Below the pieces are notes generated by a model. It ran no database searches and had not been told where the DNA came from. It was given only the letters and a program-made list of their open reading frames with translations. Shown here one piece after another: positions 52,265 to 62,001 of a stretch of 64,000 nt of DNA. How positions within the stretch are numbered: position 1 is the first letter of the stretch; every line of letters begins with the position of its first letter. The stretch is taken from assembly GCF_000225505.1 (NCBI RefSeq), contig NZ_BACI01000053.1:34604-98603 (forward strand), read 5' to 3'. The translations under genes and the position numbers were made by a program. This DNA comes from Gordonia alkanivorans NBRC 16433. Its GTDB lineage: Bacteria > Actinomycetota > Actinomycetes > Mycobacteriales > Mycobacteriaceae.

Positions 52265-53319
52265 GAGCCGTCACACCTTCCGCCCGCACGGGTGGTGTCA
52301 CCCATCACGTTGTTCGAGGTGTAGATGATCGTCTGCCCACCGGGTGCGGGGAGCAGGAGACGCAGGCGGCAGAAGTAGATCTGCAGCCACGCCCCGTAGG
52401 AACCGAGGTTGGACAGGGTCTTGTAGTCCTCCGGCAGGCGCGTGAGCAGGTTCCGGACGAACGGCTCGGCAGCCAGCAGCTCCTCCGACACCCGGCCGGT
52501 GTTGGTGACCATCGACTGCAGCGTGGGCCGGGTCGTCGAGAGGAGGTCGGAGAGACCGTTGGTGACCCGAGACGTCTGCGTGAGAGCGTTGCCGATCGTG
52601 CCCTTCTGCTCGGCGAGCCCGGTCACCAGCTGCTGCAGCAGGTCGACGCTGGTGTCGAGTCCCGCGCGGTCGCCGTCGAGCGTCGCGAGCGTGGTGTTCA
52701 GGTTGTCGATGACGTCACCGATGAGCTGATCCCGGTCGGCGAGGGCATCGGTGAACGACGCGGTGTTGGACAGCAGGGTGTTCAGCGCCCCGCCCTGTCC
52801 CTGGAACACCGCGATCAGCGAGCTGGTGAGCGCGTTGACCTCGTCGGCGTTGAGGGTGCGGAACAGCGGCTTGAAGCCACCGACGAGCTTGTCGAGATCG
52901 AGCGCCGGTTCGGTCTGGGTGACCGGGATCTGCGCGCCGCCGCCGAGGAAGGTCGAGGTGTCGCCGGCCCCCTGCTGGAGCTCGAGATAGCGGTCACCGG
53001 TGAGGTTCTCGTAACGGATCAGTGCCCGAACGGATTTCGGGAGCGGGTACTGCTCGTCGACGGAGAAGGTGATCACTGCCTCGTTGGCACGGTTCAGCCC
53101 CACGTCGCCGACGGCCCCGACCTCGACGCCGGCGATCTTGACCTTGCTGCCCGACTTCATGGCCGAGGCACTGGTGAAGACCGCGGAAAACTCGTTCGAC
53201 GCCCCGGAGCGGTAGCGGCTGAAGACCACGACCAGCGCGACGAACACCAGGATCATCACCACGGTGAACGCGCCGAGCTTGATGAGGATCGCGCGGAATG
53301 CGCGTGCGCGGTTATCCAC
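52261..53319 (-). CDS. mce4B: Mce-family protein Mce4B
   Basis: 352 residues starting at GTG 53319 (DNRARAFRAILIKLGAF), which overlaps the mce4A stop by eight bases; the longer frame upstream is mce4A in another frame. Membrane helix, then MCE domain (FSAVFTSASAMKSGSKVKIAGVEVGAV) and helical part ending in a short Cys-containing tail. Confidence 0.94.
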   Translation of the reverse strand: MDNRARAFRAILIKLGAFTVVMILVFVALVVVFSRYRSGASNEFSAVFTSASAMKSGSKVKIAGVEVGAVGDVGLNRANEAVITFSVDEQYPLPKSVRALIRYENLTGDRYLELQQGAGDTSTFLGGGAQIPVTQTEPALDLDKLVGGFKPLFRTLNADEVNALTSSLIAVFQGQGGALNTLLSNTASFTDALADRDQLIGDVIDNLNTTLATLDGDRAGLDTSVDLLQQLVTGLAEQKGTIGNALTQTSRVTNGLSDLLSTTRPTLQSMVTNTGRVSEELLAAEPFVRNLLTRLPEDYKTLSNLGSYGAWLQIYFCRLRLLLPAPGGQTIIYTSNNVMGDTTRAGGRCDGS

Positions 53320-54487
53320 GGGGCGGCTCCCCGAACAAGATCTGGAACAGCTTCTTCGAGTTCGCCTTCGGCTCGGTCCTGGGCTGGTAGGGCTGAGGTG
53401 CATTGTCGCCCACGAAGAACGGGGCGTGATCGGTGGTGCCCGGGTCGGACAGGCCACCCGCACAGGTGGGCGGTGCCTCGACCCCGACCTCGGGCAGGTC
53501 GTACGGGTAGGCGTAGGGGTCCCTACCGGGCAGCAGACCGGCGTCGAGCATCAGCATACCGTTGCGGCCGCCCATGAACGGCGCGGCGACCTCGGAGGCG
53601 ATGGCGCCCGCGGTGAGGAAGCACTTGATGCCCGGCGAGTTGTAACCGAGCAGCGCCGCAATGGGATTCAGATCCGACAGCGCACCGATGAGGGTCTTCT
53701 TCGTCGGTGCGATGACGCCGTCGATGGTGTTGGCCATCCCGGTGGCGTTGATCAGCAGCGCGTCGAGGTTGGAGGTGTTGTCCACCAACGTGTTCCCGAC
53801 GGTGGTGAAGTTGTCGACGGTGCGCATCAGGTCGGGCATCGAGTCGGCGTAGACGTTGGTGACCGTCGCGCCCTCGCGGAACAGCCGGTTCAGCGCCGGC
53901 AGATGCGGATTGGTCTTGCCCAACAGGGTGGTCAGCTGCTCGAGCGCCACACCGATGTCCTCTCCCTGACCCGACAGCGCGGTGTCGACCGCGCCGAGCG
54001 TCGCGTTGAGCTTCTCCGGCTGCAGGTCGGCGAGTACCGAGACAAGCTGCTGGAAGACGGTGTTGAGTTCGACGACCACGCGGTCGGCCGAGATCTCGTC
54101 GCCCGCGCTGAGCTGTCCCTCGGCCTCGCCCGGCACGACGAAGTTCACGGCCTTGGCACCGAAGATGGTGTTCGACTTGATGTCGGCGACCACGTTGCCC
54201 GGGATCTTCGACATCGAGTCGTTCGCGATGTCGAGGGTGAGGATCGCGTTGCCGCCCTGCTCGTCGATCTTGCCGACGCGACCGACCTCGACCCCGCGCA
54301 GCTTGACCTTGGCGTCGGGATTCATCACCAGGCCGGCACGCGGCGCGACCAGGGTGATCTGCTGGGTGCCCTTGAACGCGCCGAGGAACGACGCGCTGGC
54401 GCCGATGATCAGCGCGAGCAGCGCCGCGACCATCGCGACGGCGGCCAGGCGACGGGTTCTCCGTGTCCGTTCTTGTTTTCTGCTCAT
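53312..54487 (-). CDS. mce4A: Mce-family protein Mce4A
   Basis: 391 residues: basic start, membrane helix (LAAVAMVAALLALIIGASASF), MCE domain (ITLVAPRAGLVMNPDAKVKLRGVEVGRV, about 44-120), helical domain and Pro-rich end. First mce gene after yrbE4B (3-base gap). Mce4 transports cholesterol in mycobacteria and rhodococci; the sterol role here follows from the hsd4A/fadE26/fadE27/fadD17 neighbours. Confidence 0.95.
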   Translation of the reverse strand: MSRKQERTRRTRRLAAVAMVAALLALIIGASASFLGAFKGTQQITLVAPRAGLVMNPDAKVKLRGVEVGRVGKIDEQGGNAILTLDIANDSMSKIPGNVVADIKSNTIFGAKAVNFVVPGEAEGQLSAGDEISADRVVVELNTVFQQLVSVLADLQPEKLNATLGAVDTALSGQGEDIGVALEQLTTLLGKTNPHLPALNRLFREGATVTNVYADSMPDLMRTVDNFTTVGNTLVDNTSNLDALLINATGMANTIDGVIAPTKKTLIGALSDLNPIAALLGYNSPGIKCFLTAGAIASEVAAPFMGGRNGMLMLDAGLLPGRDPYAYPYDLPEVGVEAPPTCAGGLSDPGTTDHAPFFVGDNAPQPYQPRTEPKANSKKLFQILFGEPPRG

Positions 54488-54490
54488 GGT

Positions 54491-55342
54491 TTAGCCCGCC
54501 AGGTTGAACTTGCCGTCCGCGCCATAGATGGCGAGGGAGGTGAGCAGGGTGATCACGACGACCACGACGAGCGACGCGCGGACCGCGTTGCCGACCGCGA
54601 CGCCCACGCCGACCGGGCCGCCGGAGGCGTTGTACCCGTAATAGGTGTGGATGAGCATCACCGCGACGGCCATGCAGATGGCCTGCACGAAGGACCAGAG
54701 GATGTCCGACGGGATCAGGAAGGTGTCGAAGTAATGGTCGTACACACCCGGTGACTGTCCGTAGAGGAACACCGTCGCCGAGCGGCTCGCGAGGAACGAG
54801 GCGAGCGAGGCCAGCGCGTAGAGCGGGATGATCGCGATCAGGCCGGCGATGATGCGGGTGCTGACCAGATACGGGATCGAGGAGATCGCCATCGTCTCGA
54901 GGGCGTCGATCTCCTCCGAGACCCTCATGGCGCCGAGCTGCGCGGTGGCTCCGGCACCGATGGTCGCCGCGAGGGCGATACCGGAGATCACCGGCACCGC
55001 GATGCGCACGTTGATGAAGGCCGAGAAGAAGCCGGTGAGCGCCTCGACGCCGATGTTGGCCAGCGAACTGTAACCCTGGACGGCGATCGTGCCGCCGGTG
55101 AACAGCGTCAGGAAGCCGACGACCACGACGGTTCCGCCGATCATGGCGAGCGCGCCGGTACCCATGGAGATCTCGGCGATGAGCCGCAGGGTCTCCTTCT
55201 TGTAGTGCTTGATCGCGCGGGGGATCGACACGACGCTGTCCCAGTAGAACAGTGCCTGATCGCCGATCTGGTCCCAGTCCTCGCCGGCTCGTTTCACCGC
55301 GACGCGCGCGGTCCGGAATCGGGTTGTGAAAGGAAGTACCAT
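54491..55342 (-). CDS. yrbE4B: YrbE/MlaE-type permease, YrbE4B
   Basis: 283 residues, five to six hydrophobic helices. The MlaE signature GAGATAQLGAMRVSEEIDALETMAISSIPYLV (about 128-160) forms the loop contacting the ATPase. Works with YrbE4A as the inner-membrane permease of the Mce4 system. Starts three bases after yrbE4A. Confidence 0.95.
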   Translation of the reverse strand: MVLPFTTRFRTARVAVKRAGEDWDQIGDQALFYWDSVVSIPRAIKHYKKETLRLIAEISMGTGALAMIGGTVVVVGFLTLFTGGTIAVQGYSSLANIGVEALTGFFSAFINVRIAVPVISGIALAATIGAGATAQLGAMRVSEEIDALETMAISSIPYLVSTRIIAGLIAIIPLYALASLASFLASRSATVFLYGQSPGVYDHYFDTFLIPSDILWSFVQAICMAVAVMLIHTYYGYNASGGPVGVGVAVGNAVRASLVVVVVITLLTSLAIYGADGKFNLAG

Positions 55343-55345
55343 CGC

Positions 55346-56110
55346 TCAGCCCGCCGTCGCTTTGAGTCCGACCGCGGTGACGACGACGTTGACCACGAAC
55401 AGCGCCATGAACGAATACACGACGGTCTCGTTGACGGCGTCGCCCACACCCTTCGCACCGCCCTTGACGTTGAGTCCCTGGTAACAGCCGACCATGCCGG
55501 CGAAGAGGCCGAACAAGGCGGCCTTGACCATGGAGATCATCAGCTCACCGAAGCCGGTGAGCAGCGTCAGGTTGGCCACGAAGGCGCCCGGGTTCACGTC
55601 CTGCAGATAGACGGAGAAGATGAAGCCGCCGCCGATGCCGATGGTGCAGACGAGACTGTTCAGCAGCAGCGCGACGCAGGTCGACGCAACGATGCGCGGC
55701 ACGACGAGCCGGTGGATCGGGTTGATGCCGAGCACCTTCATCGCGTCGATCTCTTCGCGGATGGTGCGGGCACCGAGGTCCGCGCAGATCGCGGTGGCAC
55801 CCGCACCCGCCACGATCAGCACCGTCACGATCGGACCGATCTGGGTGATCGTTCCCAGGGCGGCGCCGGCCCCGGACAGATCCTGCGCGCCGATCTCGCG
55901 CAGCAGGATGTTCAACGTGAAGCTGACGAGCACCGTGAAGGGGATGGCGACGAGCAGCGTCGGCACCATCGAAACACGGGCGATCGCCCACGATTGTTCT
56001 ACTGTTTCCCGCCACTGGAACGGGCGATGGAACAACTCGCGCGCCGATTCGACGCCGAGCGCCACGAAGTCGCCGATCCCCCCAAGGGGCGTGGCCAGTT
56101 TGCTCAGCAC
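55346..56110 (-). CDS. yrbE4A: YrbE/MlaE-type permease, YrbE4A
   Basis: 254 residues, with the MlaE signature GAGATAICADLGARTIREEIDAMKVLGINPI (about 103-133) and several hydrophobic helices. The ATPase for Mce systems (MceG) is not in this window, as usual. It begins 63 bases after the SDR stop and so probably belongs to the same KstR-controlled transcript. Confidence 0.95.
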   Translation of the reverse strand: MLSKLATPLGGIGDFVALGVESARELFHRPFQWRETVEQSWAIARVSMVPTLLVAIPFTVLVSFTLNILLREIGAQDLSGAGAALGTITQIGPIVTVLIVAGAGATAICADLGARTIREEIDAMKVLGINPIHRLVVPRIVASTCVALLLNSLVCTIGIGGGFIFSVYLQDVNPGAFVANLTLLTGFGELMISMVKAALFGLFAGMVGCYQGLNVKGGAKGVGDAVNETVVYSFMALFVVNVVVTAVGLKATAG

Positions 56111-56173
56111 CAGCGGACCCCCTTCACCCTCGAACCATCGCGAAACCTATCACGCAGAAACTCGACGAAATGC

Positions 56174-57064
56174 TCAGTTGACCAGAGCGCTCGCCGAGAA
56201 CGTGCGTCCCGGATCGCGGTCGGCGAAATAGCCGGTCAGGGTCTTGGCGAGGTCGTCGGAAGACCATGCGTCGCCGTCGGCGGTGAACACCTCGTCGATC
56301 GTGGGCGCCGCCATGAGGGTGACCTTGGGGCCGTATACGACGAACACCTGGCCGGTGACGCCGTCGGAATCGGGTCCGGCGAGGTAGTTCACGAGCCGGA
56401 CCACATGTGCTGGATCGAGCGGATCGACGCCGTCGGTCGGCGCGTCTCCGAAGACGTCCGCGGTCATCGCGGTCCGCGCACGCGGGCAGATGGCGTTGGC
56501 GCGGACGCCGTAACGCTTGAGTGCTCGCGACGCGGACAGCGTGAGCGCGGTGATGCCGGCCTTGGCGGCACCGTAATTGGCCTGTCCCTCGGGGCCGAGC
56601 AGCCCGGCCTCCGAGGAGGTGTTGATGATCCGGCCGTAGACCGGGCCACCAGCGGCCTTCGACGCCGCACGCCAGTGCGACGCCGCATTGCGATTGAGCA
56701 GGAAGTGGCCCCGCAGGTGAACGCGGATGACCAGATCCCACTCGTCGTCGGTCATGTTGAACAGCATCTTGTCGCGGACCACGCCTGCGTTGTTCACGAC
56801 GATGTCGAGTGAGCCGAGCTGCTCGGTGGCCGCGGCCATGATGGCACTGGCGGTGGACGAGTCGCTGATGTCACCCCCGACGGCGACCGCGCGGCCACCG
56901 GCCGACGTGATCGTGTCGATGACATCACTCGAATCGAGCGCTGCCGGAAGGTCGTTCACCACGACCGTGGCACCTTCCGCCGCGAGGCCGATGGCCTCCG
57001 CCCGCCCGAGACCTGCACCTGCACCGGTGACGACCGCGACGCGACCGTCCAACGAGTAACCCAC
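56174..57064 (-). CDS. hsd4A: Short-chain dehydrogenase, Hsd4A-like (sterol side-chain beta-oxidation)
   Basis: 296 residues. Rossmann motif TGAGAGLGRA, NNAG in DIVVNNAGV, catalytic Ser in NTSSEAG and the YGAAK catalytic pair are all present. Position directly before yrbE4A equals Rv3502c (hsd4A), a dehydrogenase acting in cholesterol side-chain removal, so the substrate is probably a steroid-CoA 3-hydroxyacyl or 17-hydroxy group. GTG 57064 has AGGAGG 8 bases upstream. A KstR-type operator lies 25-38 bases before the start. Confidence 0.9.
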   Translation of the reverse strand: MGYSLDGRVAVVTGAGAGLGRAEAIGLAAEGATVVVNDLPAALDSSDVIDTITSAGGRAVAVGGDISDSSTASAIMAAATEQLGSLDIVVNNAGVVRDKMLFNMTDDEWDLVIRVHLRGHFLLNRNAASHWRAASKAAGGPVYGRIINTSSEAGLLGPEGQANYGAAKAGITALTLSASRALKRYGVRANAICPRARTAMTADVFGDAPTDGVDPLDPAHVVRLVNYLAGPDSDGVTGQVFVVYGPKVTLMAAPTIDEVFTADGDAWSSDDLAKTLTGYFADRDPGRTFSASALVN

Positions 57065-57088
57065 CCGACATTCCTCCTGAGCTGAAAC

Positions 57089-57102
57089 TAGAACCTGTTC
57101 TA
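57089..57102. promoter_or_regulatory. KstR-type operator upstream of hsd4A/mce4
   Basis: TAGAACCTGTTCTA fits TNNAACNNGTTNNA, the KstR operator, at every fixed position and is nearly symmetric (CTAGAAC/GTTCTAG). It would repress the hsd4A-yrbE4-mce4 genes in the absence of a sterol-CoA inducer. Confidence 0.75.
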
Positions 57103-57147
57103 GCATGATTCCCCGTCGGATGGAACCGAACGGGAGTTCCAGCTGGG

Positions 57148-57342
57148 TCAGTCCTCCACGACCGTGAGGGCGGACTTGGGGCAGTTCGCCGCCACCTGTC
57201 GCAGTTCCTCGACGCGGTCCGCGGGGATCTCTTCTTGGAGAATGACCAGGTAATCGTCATCGTCCAGGTCGAAGAAGTCCGGCGCCATCCCCACACAGAT
57301 GGCATTGGACTCGCACAGGTCGAAATCTGCCTTGATACGCAT
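57148..57342 (-). CDS. fdxD: 3Fe-4S ferredoxin FdxD
   Basis: 64 residues with the Cys pattern of a single 3Fe-4S cluster: C10-x5-C16 and C54-Pro (NCPKSAL), the middle Cys being replaced. Probably supplies electrons to a sterol P450 or Rieske oxygenase encoded elsewhere. Between the SDR and fadE26, as Rv3503c (fdxD). The shared control region with fadE26 contains KstR-type sites. Confidence 0.93.
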   Translation of the reverse strand: MRIKADFDLCESNAICVGMAPDFFDLDDDDYLVILQEEIPADRVEELRQVAANCPKSALTVVED

Positions 57343-57386
57343 CAGAACCTTCTCCTCACCGGCTCGTCGCCTGTTGACGGGGCTGC

Positions 57387-57410
57387 CAGAACAGGTTAGA
57401 ACGTGTTTCA
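57387..57410. promoter_or_regulatory. Two overlapping KstR-type operators between fdxD and fadE26
   Basis: TAGAACGTGTTTCA (57397-57410) fits TNNAACNNGTTNNA at every fixed position. CAGAACAGGTTAGA (57387-57400) fits at all but the first and shares four bases with it. They lie in the 145-base divergent control region. Confidence 0.7.
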
Positions 57411-57487
57411 GAAACTAGACGAGCCTTACCCCCATAACTTGACCACAAGCGGGGTCCGGACGCTAGCCACCCACCCATGGAGTTTCG

Positions 57488-58693
<1,206 letters not shown>

Positions 58694-58719
58694 CCCCACC
58701 CTCGAAAAGGCTCTCCACC

Positions 58720-59841
58720 ATGGACTTCTCCCTCCCCGAATCCGGTGACGACGTCCGCGGCCTGGCCCGCGACATCGCCACCTCCGTCAGCACGCCCGAA
58801 CGCGTCGCCGACCTCGAGTCGACCCGCGCGCCGATCGACTCCGATCTCTGGCAGCAACTAGGCAGCGCCGGTCTGCTGGGACTCGAACTGTCGTCGGCGG
58901 CCGTCGGCGATGCCGGTGGCGACCTGAGCGTCATCGAGAACGCCCTCGTCGCAACCGAACTCGGCCGGGTGCTCGCACGGGTGCCGTTCGGCCAGCACGC
59001 GGTGGCCGCGCTGCCCGTGATCGCCGCACACGGTTCGTCCGGTCTGCGCGACCGGGTGCTGGCGTCCGCCGCGTCGGGTGGTCTCGTCGTGTCGGTGGCC
59101 ATCGAGGAGGACCTGGGTTCGCCGACCGACTCCCCCACCACGACGCTCTCCTCCGACGGCTCCCGACTGTCCGGCGTCAAGGTCGGCGTGCCCTACGCCG
59201 AGGCAGCGGATCTGTTGCTGGTCAACGCAACCGGCCCCGACGGAGTCGTCGTGGTGGCGGTTCCCACCACCGCGGAAGGCATCCGGATCACCGCCACCCC
59301 GGCGACCGGCCTGATCCCCACCGCACACGTCGAGTTCGCCGACGTTCCCGTCGATTCCGACGCCGTGCTGGCGGGTTCGGACGTGGCCGACGCGCTTCGG
59401 GTCCGGGTGACGCTGGCCTGCAGCGCCGAGCAGACGGGCGTGGTGGGGCGCGCACTCGAGTTGACCGCCGAATACGCCCGTGAGCGTGAGCAGTTCGGTC
59501 GCGCGATCGGCTCGTTCCAGGCCGTCGCCCAGCGTCTGGCCGATGGGTACATCGATGCCCAGGGTCTCGCCCTGACCACCACGCAGGCCGCCTGGCTGCT
59601 GGCCAACTCGGACAATGCCGGTGAGATCAACAATGCGATCGCCACCGCCAAGTTCTGGGCCGCTGAAGCCGGTCATCGGGTCGCGCACACGACGGTGCAC
59701 GTCCACGGCGGCGTCGGCCTCGACACCAGCCACCCGGTCCACCGGTACTTCCTGCGCGCCAAGCACAACGAGTTCGCCTACGGTTCGGCGACCGCGTCGG
59801 TGCGCGCCATCGGCACCGAGTTGGCCGCCACCCCGGCGTGA
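58720..59841 (+). CDS. fadE27: Acyl-CoA dehydrogenase FadE27 (ChsE5-like)
   Basis: 373 residues, a divergent acyl-CoA dehydrogenase subunit that lacks some of the usual flavin-contact motifs, as expected for the partner in the heteromer. Recognisable parts are EREQFGRAIGSFQAVAQRLADGY and HTTVHVHGGVGLDTSHPVHRYF near the end. Start ATG 58720 (MDFSLPESGDD). Its stop overlaps the GTG of fadD17. Confidence 0.92.
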   Translation: MDFSLPESGDDVRGLARDIATSVSTPERVADLESTRAPIDSDLWQQLGSAGLLGLELSSAAVGDAGGDLSVIENALVATELGRVLARVPFGQHAVAALPVIAAHGSSGLRDRVLASAASGGLVVSVAIEEDLGSPTDSPTTTLSSDGSRLSGVKVGVPYAEAADLLLVNATGPDGVVVVAVPTTAEGIRITATPATGLIPTAHVEFADVPVDSDAVLAGSDVADALRVRVTLACSAEQTGVVGRALELTAEYAREREQFGRAIGSFQAVAQRLADGYIDAQGLALTTTQAAWLLANSDNAGEINNAIATAKFWAAEAGHRVAHTTVHVHGGVGLDTSHPVHRYFLRAKHNEFAYGSATASVRAIGTELAATPA

Positions 59842-61367
59842 GCGTCTCGGGAGCCGTGACCCAGCGGTCCACGGTCGCCGGCCTGCTGGCCGACCTGTCC
59901 GCCGTGACCGATCGCGGTGTGCACTTCGAGGACGAATTCACCCCCTGGGCGCGTCATCTGGACGATGCCGCGGTCCGGGCCGGCGTCCTGCTCGAGTGGT
60001 TGTCGCCGGAGCGACCTCCACACGTCGGCGTACTGCTCTCCAACACAGCAGAATTCGCCGCCCTGTTCGCGGCCGCGGCACGGCACGGATTCGTCCTCGT
60101 CGGATTGAACACGACCCGCCGAGGAGCCGCGCTCGCGGCCGATGTCGCACGCGCCGACTGCCAGATCGTGCTGTACGGCAACGACACCCGCGAGTTGCTG
60201 ACCGACGTCGACCTCGGCGATGTCCGCGTCGTCGACGTCGACGGGCGGGAGTGGTCGTCGGCGGTCTCTGCCGCTGCTGCGGCGCCGCTTGCCGAGGCTT
60301 CACCCGACGATCTGCTGATGCTGATCTTCACGTCGGGAACCACCGGCGATCCGAAGGCCGTGCGTTGCACCCATCGCACCTTCGCGGTCAGCGGACCGAT
60401 GCTCGCCGAGCGTTTCGAGATCGGCGCCGACGACGTCGTCTATCTGTCGATGCCGATGTTCCACTCGAACGCGATGATCGCGGGCTGGAGTGTGGCAGTG
60501 GCCAGCGGTGCGTCGATCGCGTTGCGCCGCAGCTTCTCCGCGCGCGGCTTCGTCGCCGACCTCCACCGCTACGGCGTGACCTACGCCAACTATGTCGGCA
60601 AGCCCCTCAACTACATCCTCGCCACCGACCCGCATCCCGACGACGCATCGAGTTCACTGCGGATCATGTACGGCAACGAGGCGTCGGCGGTGGACCGGAA
60701 GCGATTCGCCGAGCGGTTCGGTTGCCGCGTCGTCGACGGATTCGGTTCCACCGAAGGCGGTGTCGCCATCACGCGTACGCCGGACACCCCGCACGACGCG
60801 CTGGGTCCCCTGCGTGAACCGACGGCCGTCGTCGACGTCGAGACCGGACAACCCGTGCCGACCGGTGTGATCGGCGAGATCGTGAACTCCTCCGGGCCGG
60901 GACTGTTCGCCGGCTACTACAACGATCCCGATTCCACCGCCGAACGCATGCACGGCGGCATCTACCACACGGGCGACCTGGCCTGGGTCGACGACGACGG
61001 CTACCTGCACTTCGCCGGCCGACTCGGTGACTGGCTGCGCGTCGACGGCGAGAACCTCGGCACCGGGCCCATCGAACGAATCCTGCTGCGGCATCCCGCG
61101 ATCCGACAGGCCGCGGTGCACGGGGTTCCGGTGGAGATCGGCGACGAGATCGAGGCGGTGGTCGTCGTAGACGGAAGCCTGAACCCCGACGACTTCGCCG
61201 AGTTCCTCTCCGCGCAGGACGATCTCGGCCCGAAGCAATGGCCGCACCGTGTGCGGATCGTCGAATCGCTTCCCGAGACTGCGACGTTCAAGACCGTGAA
61301 GCGACTGCTCGCGTCGGACCCCACCCCGCCGACGTGGGTTCGTGACGGTCGCGCCTACCGCCCCTGA
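59838..61367 (+). CDS. fadD17: Fatty-acyl/steroid-CoA ligase FadD17
   Basis: 509 residues of the ANL superfamily. AMP-binding core MLIFTSGTTGDPKAV near residue 160, the P-loop/motif II GFGSTEGG and the TGDLAW motif, and the C-terminal hinge GRLGDWLRVDGENL are visible. Activates a C24/C26 steroid side-chain acid in the mycobacterial pathway, a role taken here from the neighbours. The start overlaps fadE27's stop by four bases. Same order as Rv3504-Rv3506. Confidence 0.92.
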   Translation: MSVSGAVTQRSTVAGLLADLSAVTDRGVHFEDEFTPWARHLDDAAVRAGVLLEWLSPERPPHVGVLLSNTAEFAALFAAAARHGFVLVGLNTTRRGAALAADVARADCQIVLYGNDTRELLTDVDLGDVRVVDVDGREWSSAVSAAAAAPLAEASPDDLLMLIFTSGTTGDPKAVRCTHRTFAVSGPMLAERFEIGADDVVYLSMPMFHSNAMIAGWSVAVASGASIALRRSFSARGFVADLHRYGVTYANYVGKPLNYILATDPHPDDASSSLRIMYGNEASAVDRKRFAERFGCRVVDGFGSTEGGVAITRTPDTPHDALGPLREPTAVVDVETGQPVPTGVIGEIVNSSGPGLFAGYYNDPDSTAERMHGGIYHTGDLAWVDDDGYLHFAGRLGDWLRVDGENLGTGPIERILLRHPAIRQAAVHGVPVEIGDEIEAVVVVDGSLNPDDFAEFLSAQDDLGPKQWPHRVRIVESLPETATFKTVKRLLASDPTPPTWVRDGRAYRP

Positions 61368-61370
61368 CGC

Positions 61371-61438
61371 AAACCCTCCCCTTTTCCGTAAACCCGCCCC
61401 TCGCTAACGGGGCGGATTTACGGAAAAGGGGTGGGTTT
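61371..61438. repeat. 30-bp-arm hairpin downstream of fadD17
   Basis: Arms 61371-61400 and 61409-61438 pair with only two mismatches around TCGCTAAC. It begins 4 bases after the fadD17 stop. The length exceeds an ordinary terminator, so a repeat element is possible; no second copy is in this window. Confidence 0.75.
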
Positions 61439-61587
61439 GTGGGGCGCCTGTGCCCGCGATCCTGCCGCTGCATGTGGATCGTTCCCCCGCGAACCCACTG
61501 GTCACCACTAGTGTGAACGACGTCGAAGACGGCTAAACGCCAGGACTGCGTTGTGCGTGCTAGCTTCGACCGGAACATTCGGGGGAG

Positions 61588-62001
61588 ATGATGTCAGAAC
61601 TGATCGTAGAGCCGCCGTCGCTGGTTTCGGCCGCCACCCAGATTCACGACTGTGCGACCCGTATCGGCGAACTCGGCCTCAATGCTGGCCTCGGAACCAG
61701 CTTTATGACTCAAACGTTCAGCACACTCGCTGGCTCTTTCCGAGGCGCGACTGACGACATGTCAGGTATCGCTGCGCACGGTGATCGTCTAATCCAAAGC
61801 TCCTTGTCGACTGCCTCCAATGCTGTATCAGCATTCGCAGAGCTGGTGATGGCATGCCGAAACACCACCGTCGAAACGGATCAGAGCAGCGGGAAGCTCA
61901 TCCGCGACGCGGTCGCGTACCCCGCACGTGTCGGACCTGCGACAGACCACCCGGTTCCGGTGCCAATCCTGATGGACGTACTCACGAGGGCGCCACGTTA
62001 G
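61588..62001 (+). CDS. Small helical protein, EspC/WXG-like, of a putative type VII effector locus
   Basis: 137 residues, mostly helical, Ser/Ala-rich and low in charge (SLVSAATQIHDCATRIGELGLNAG...). The length and pattern resemble EspC-type or WXG-like proteins that travel with type VII effectors, but no clear WXG is present. ATG 61588 and 61591 are both possible; GGGGG upstream suits 61591. The following gene begins at the next base after its stop (62001/62002). The block is visibly A/T-richer than the rest of the window. Confidence 0.6.
   Translation: MMSELIVEPPSLVSAATQIHDCATRIGELGLNAGLGTSFMTQTFSTLAGSFRGATDDMSGIAAHGDRLIQSSLSTASNAVSAFAELVMACRNTTVETDQSSGKLIRDAVAYPARVGPATDHPVPVPILMDVLTRAPR

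Noticed and set aside
53264..56812. Two long plus-strand frames opposite mce4A, yrbE4A/B and the SDR gene
   Set aside because: Shadows; Asp/Arg/Gly/His-rich with no domain, while the minus genes are complete and overlapping in an operon.
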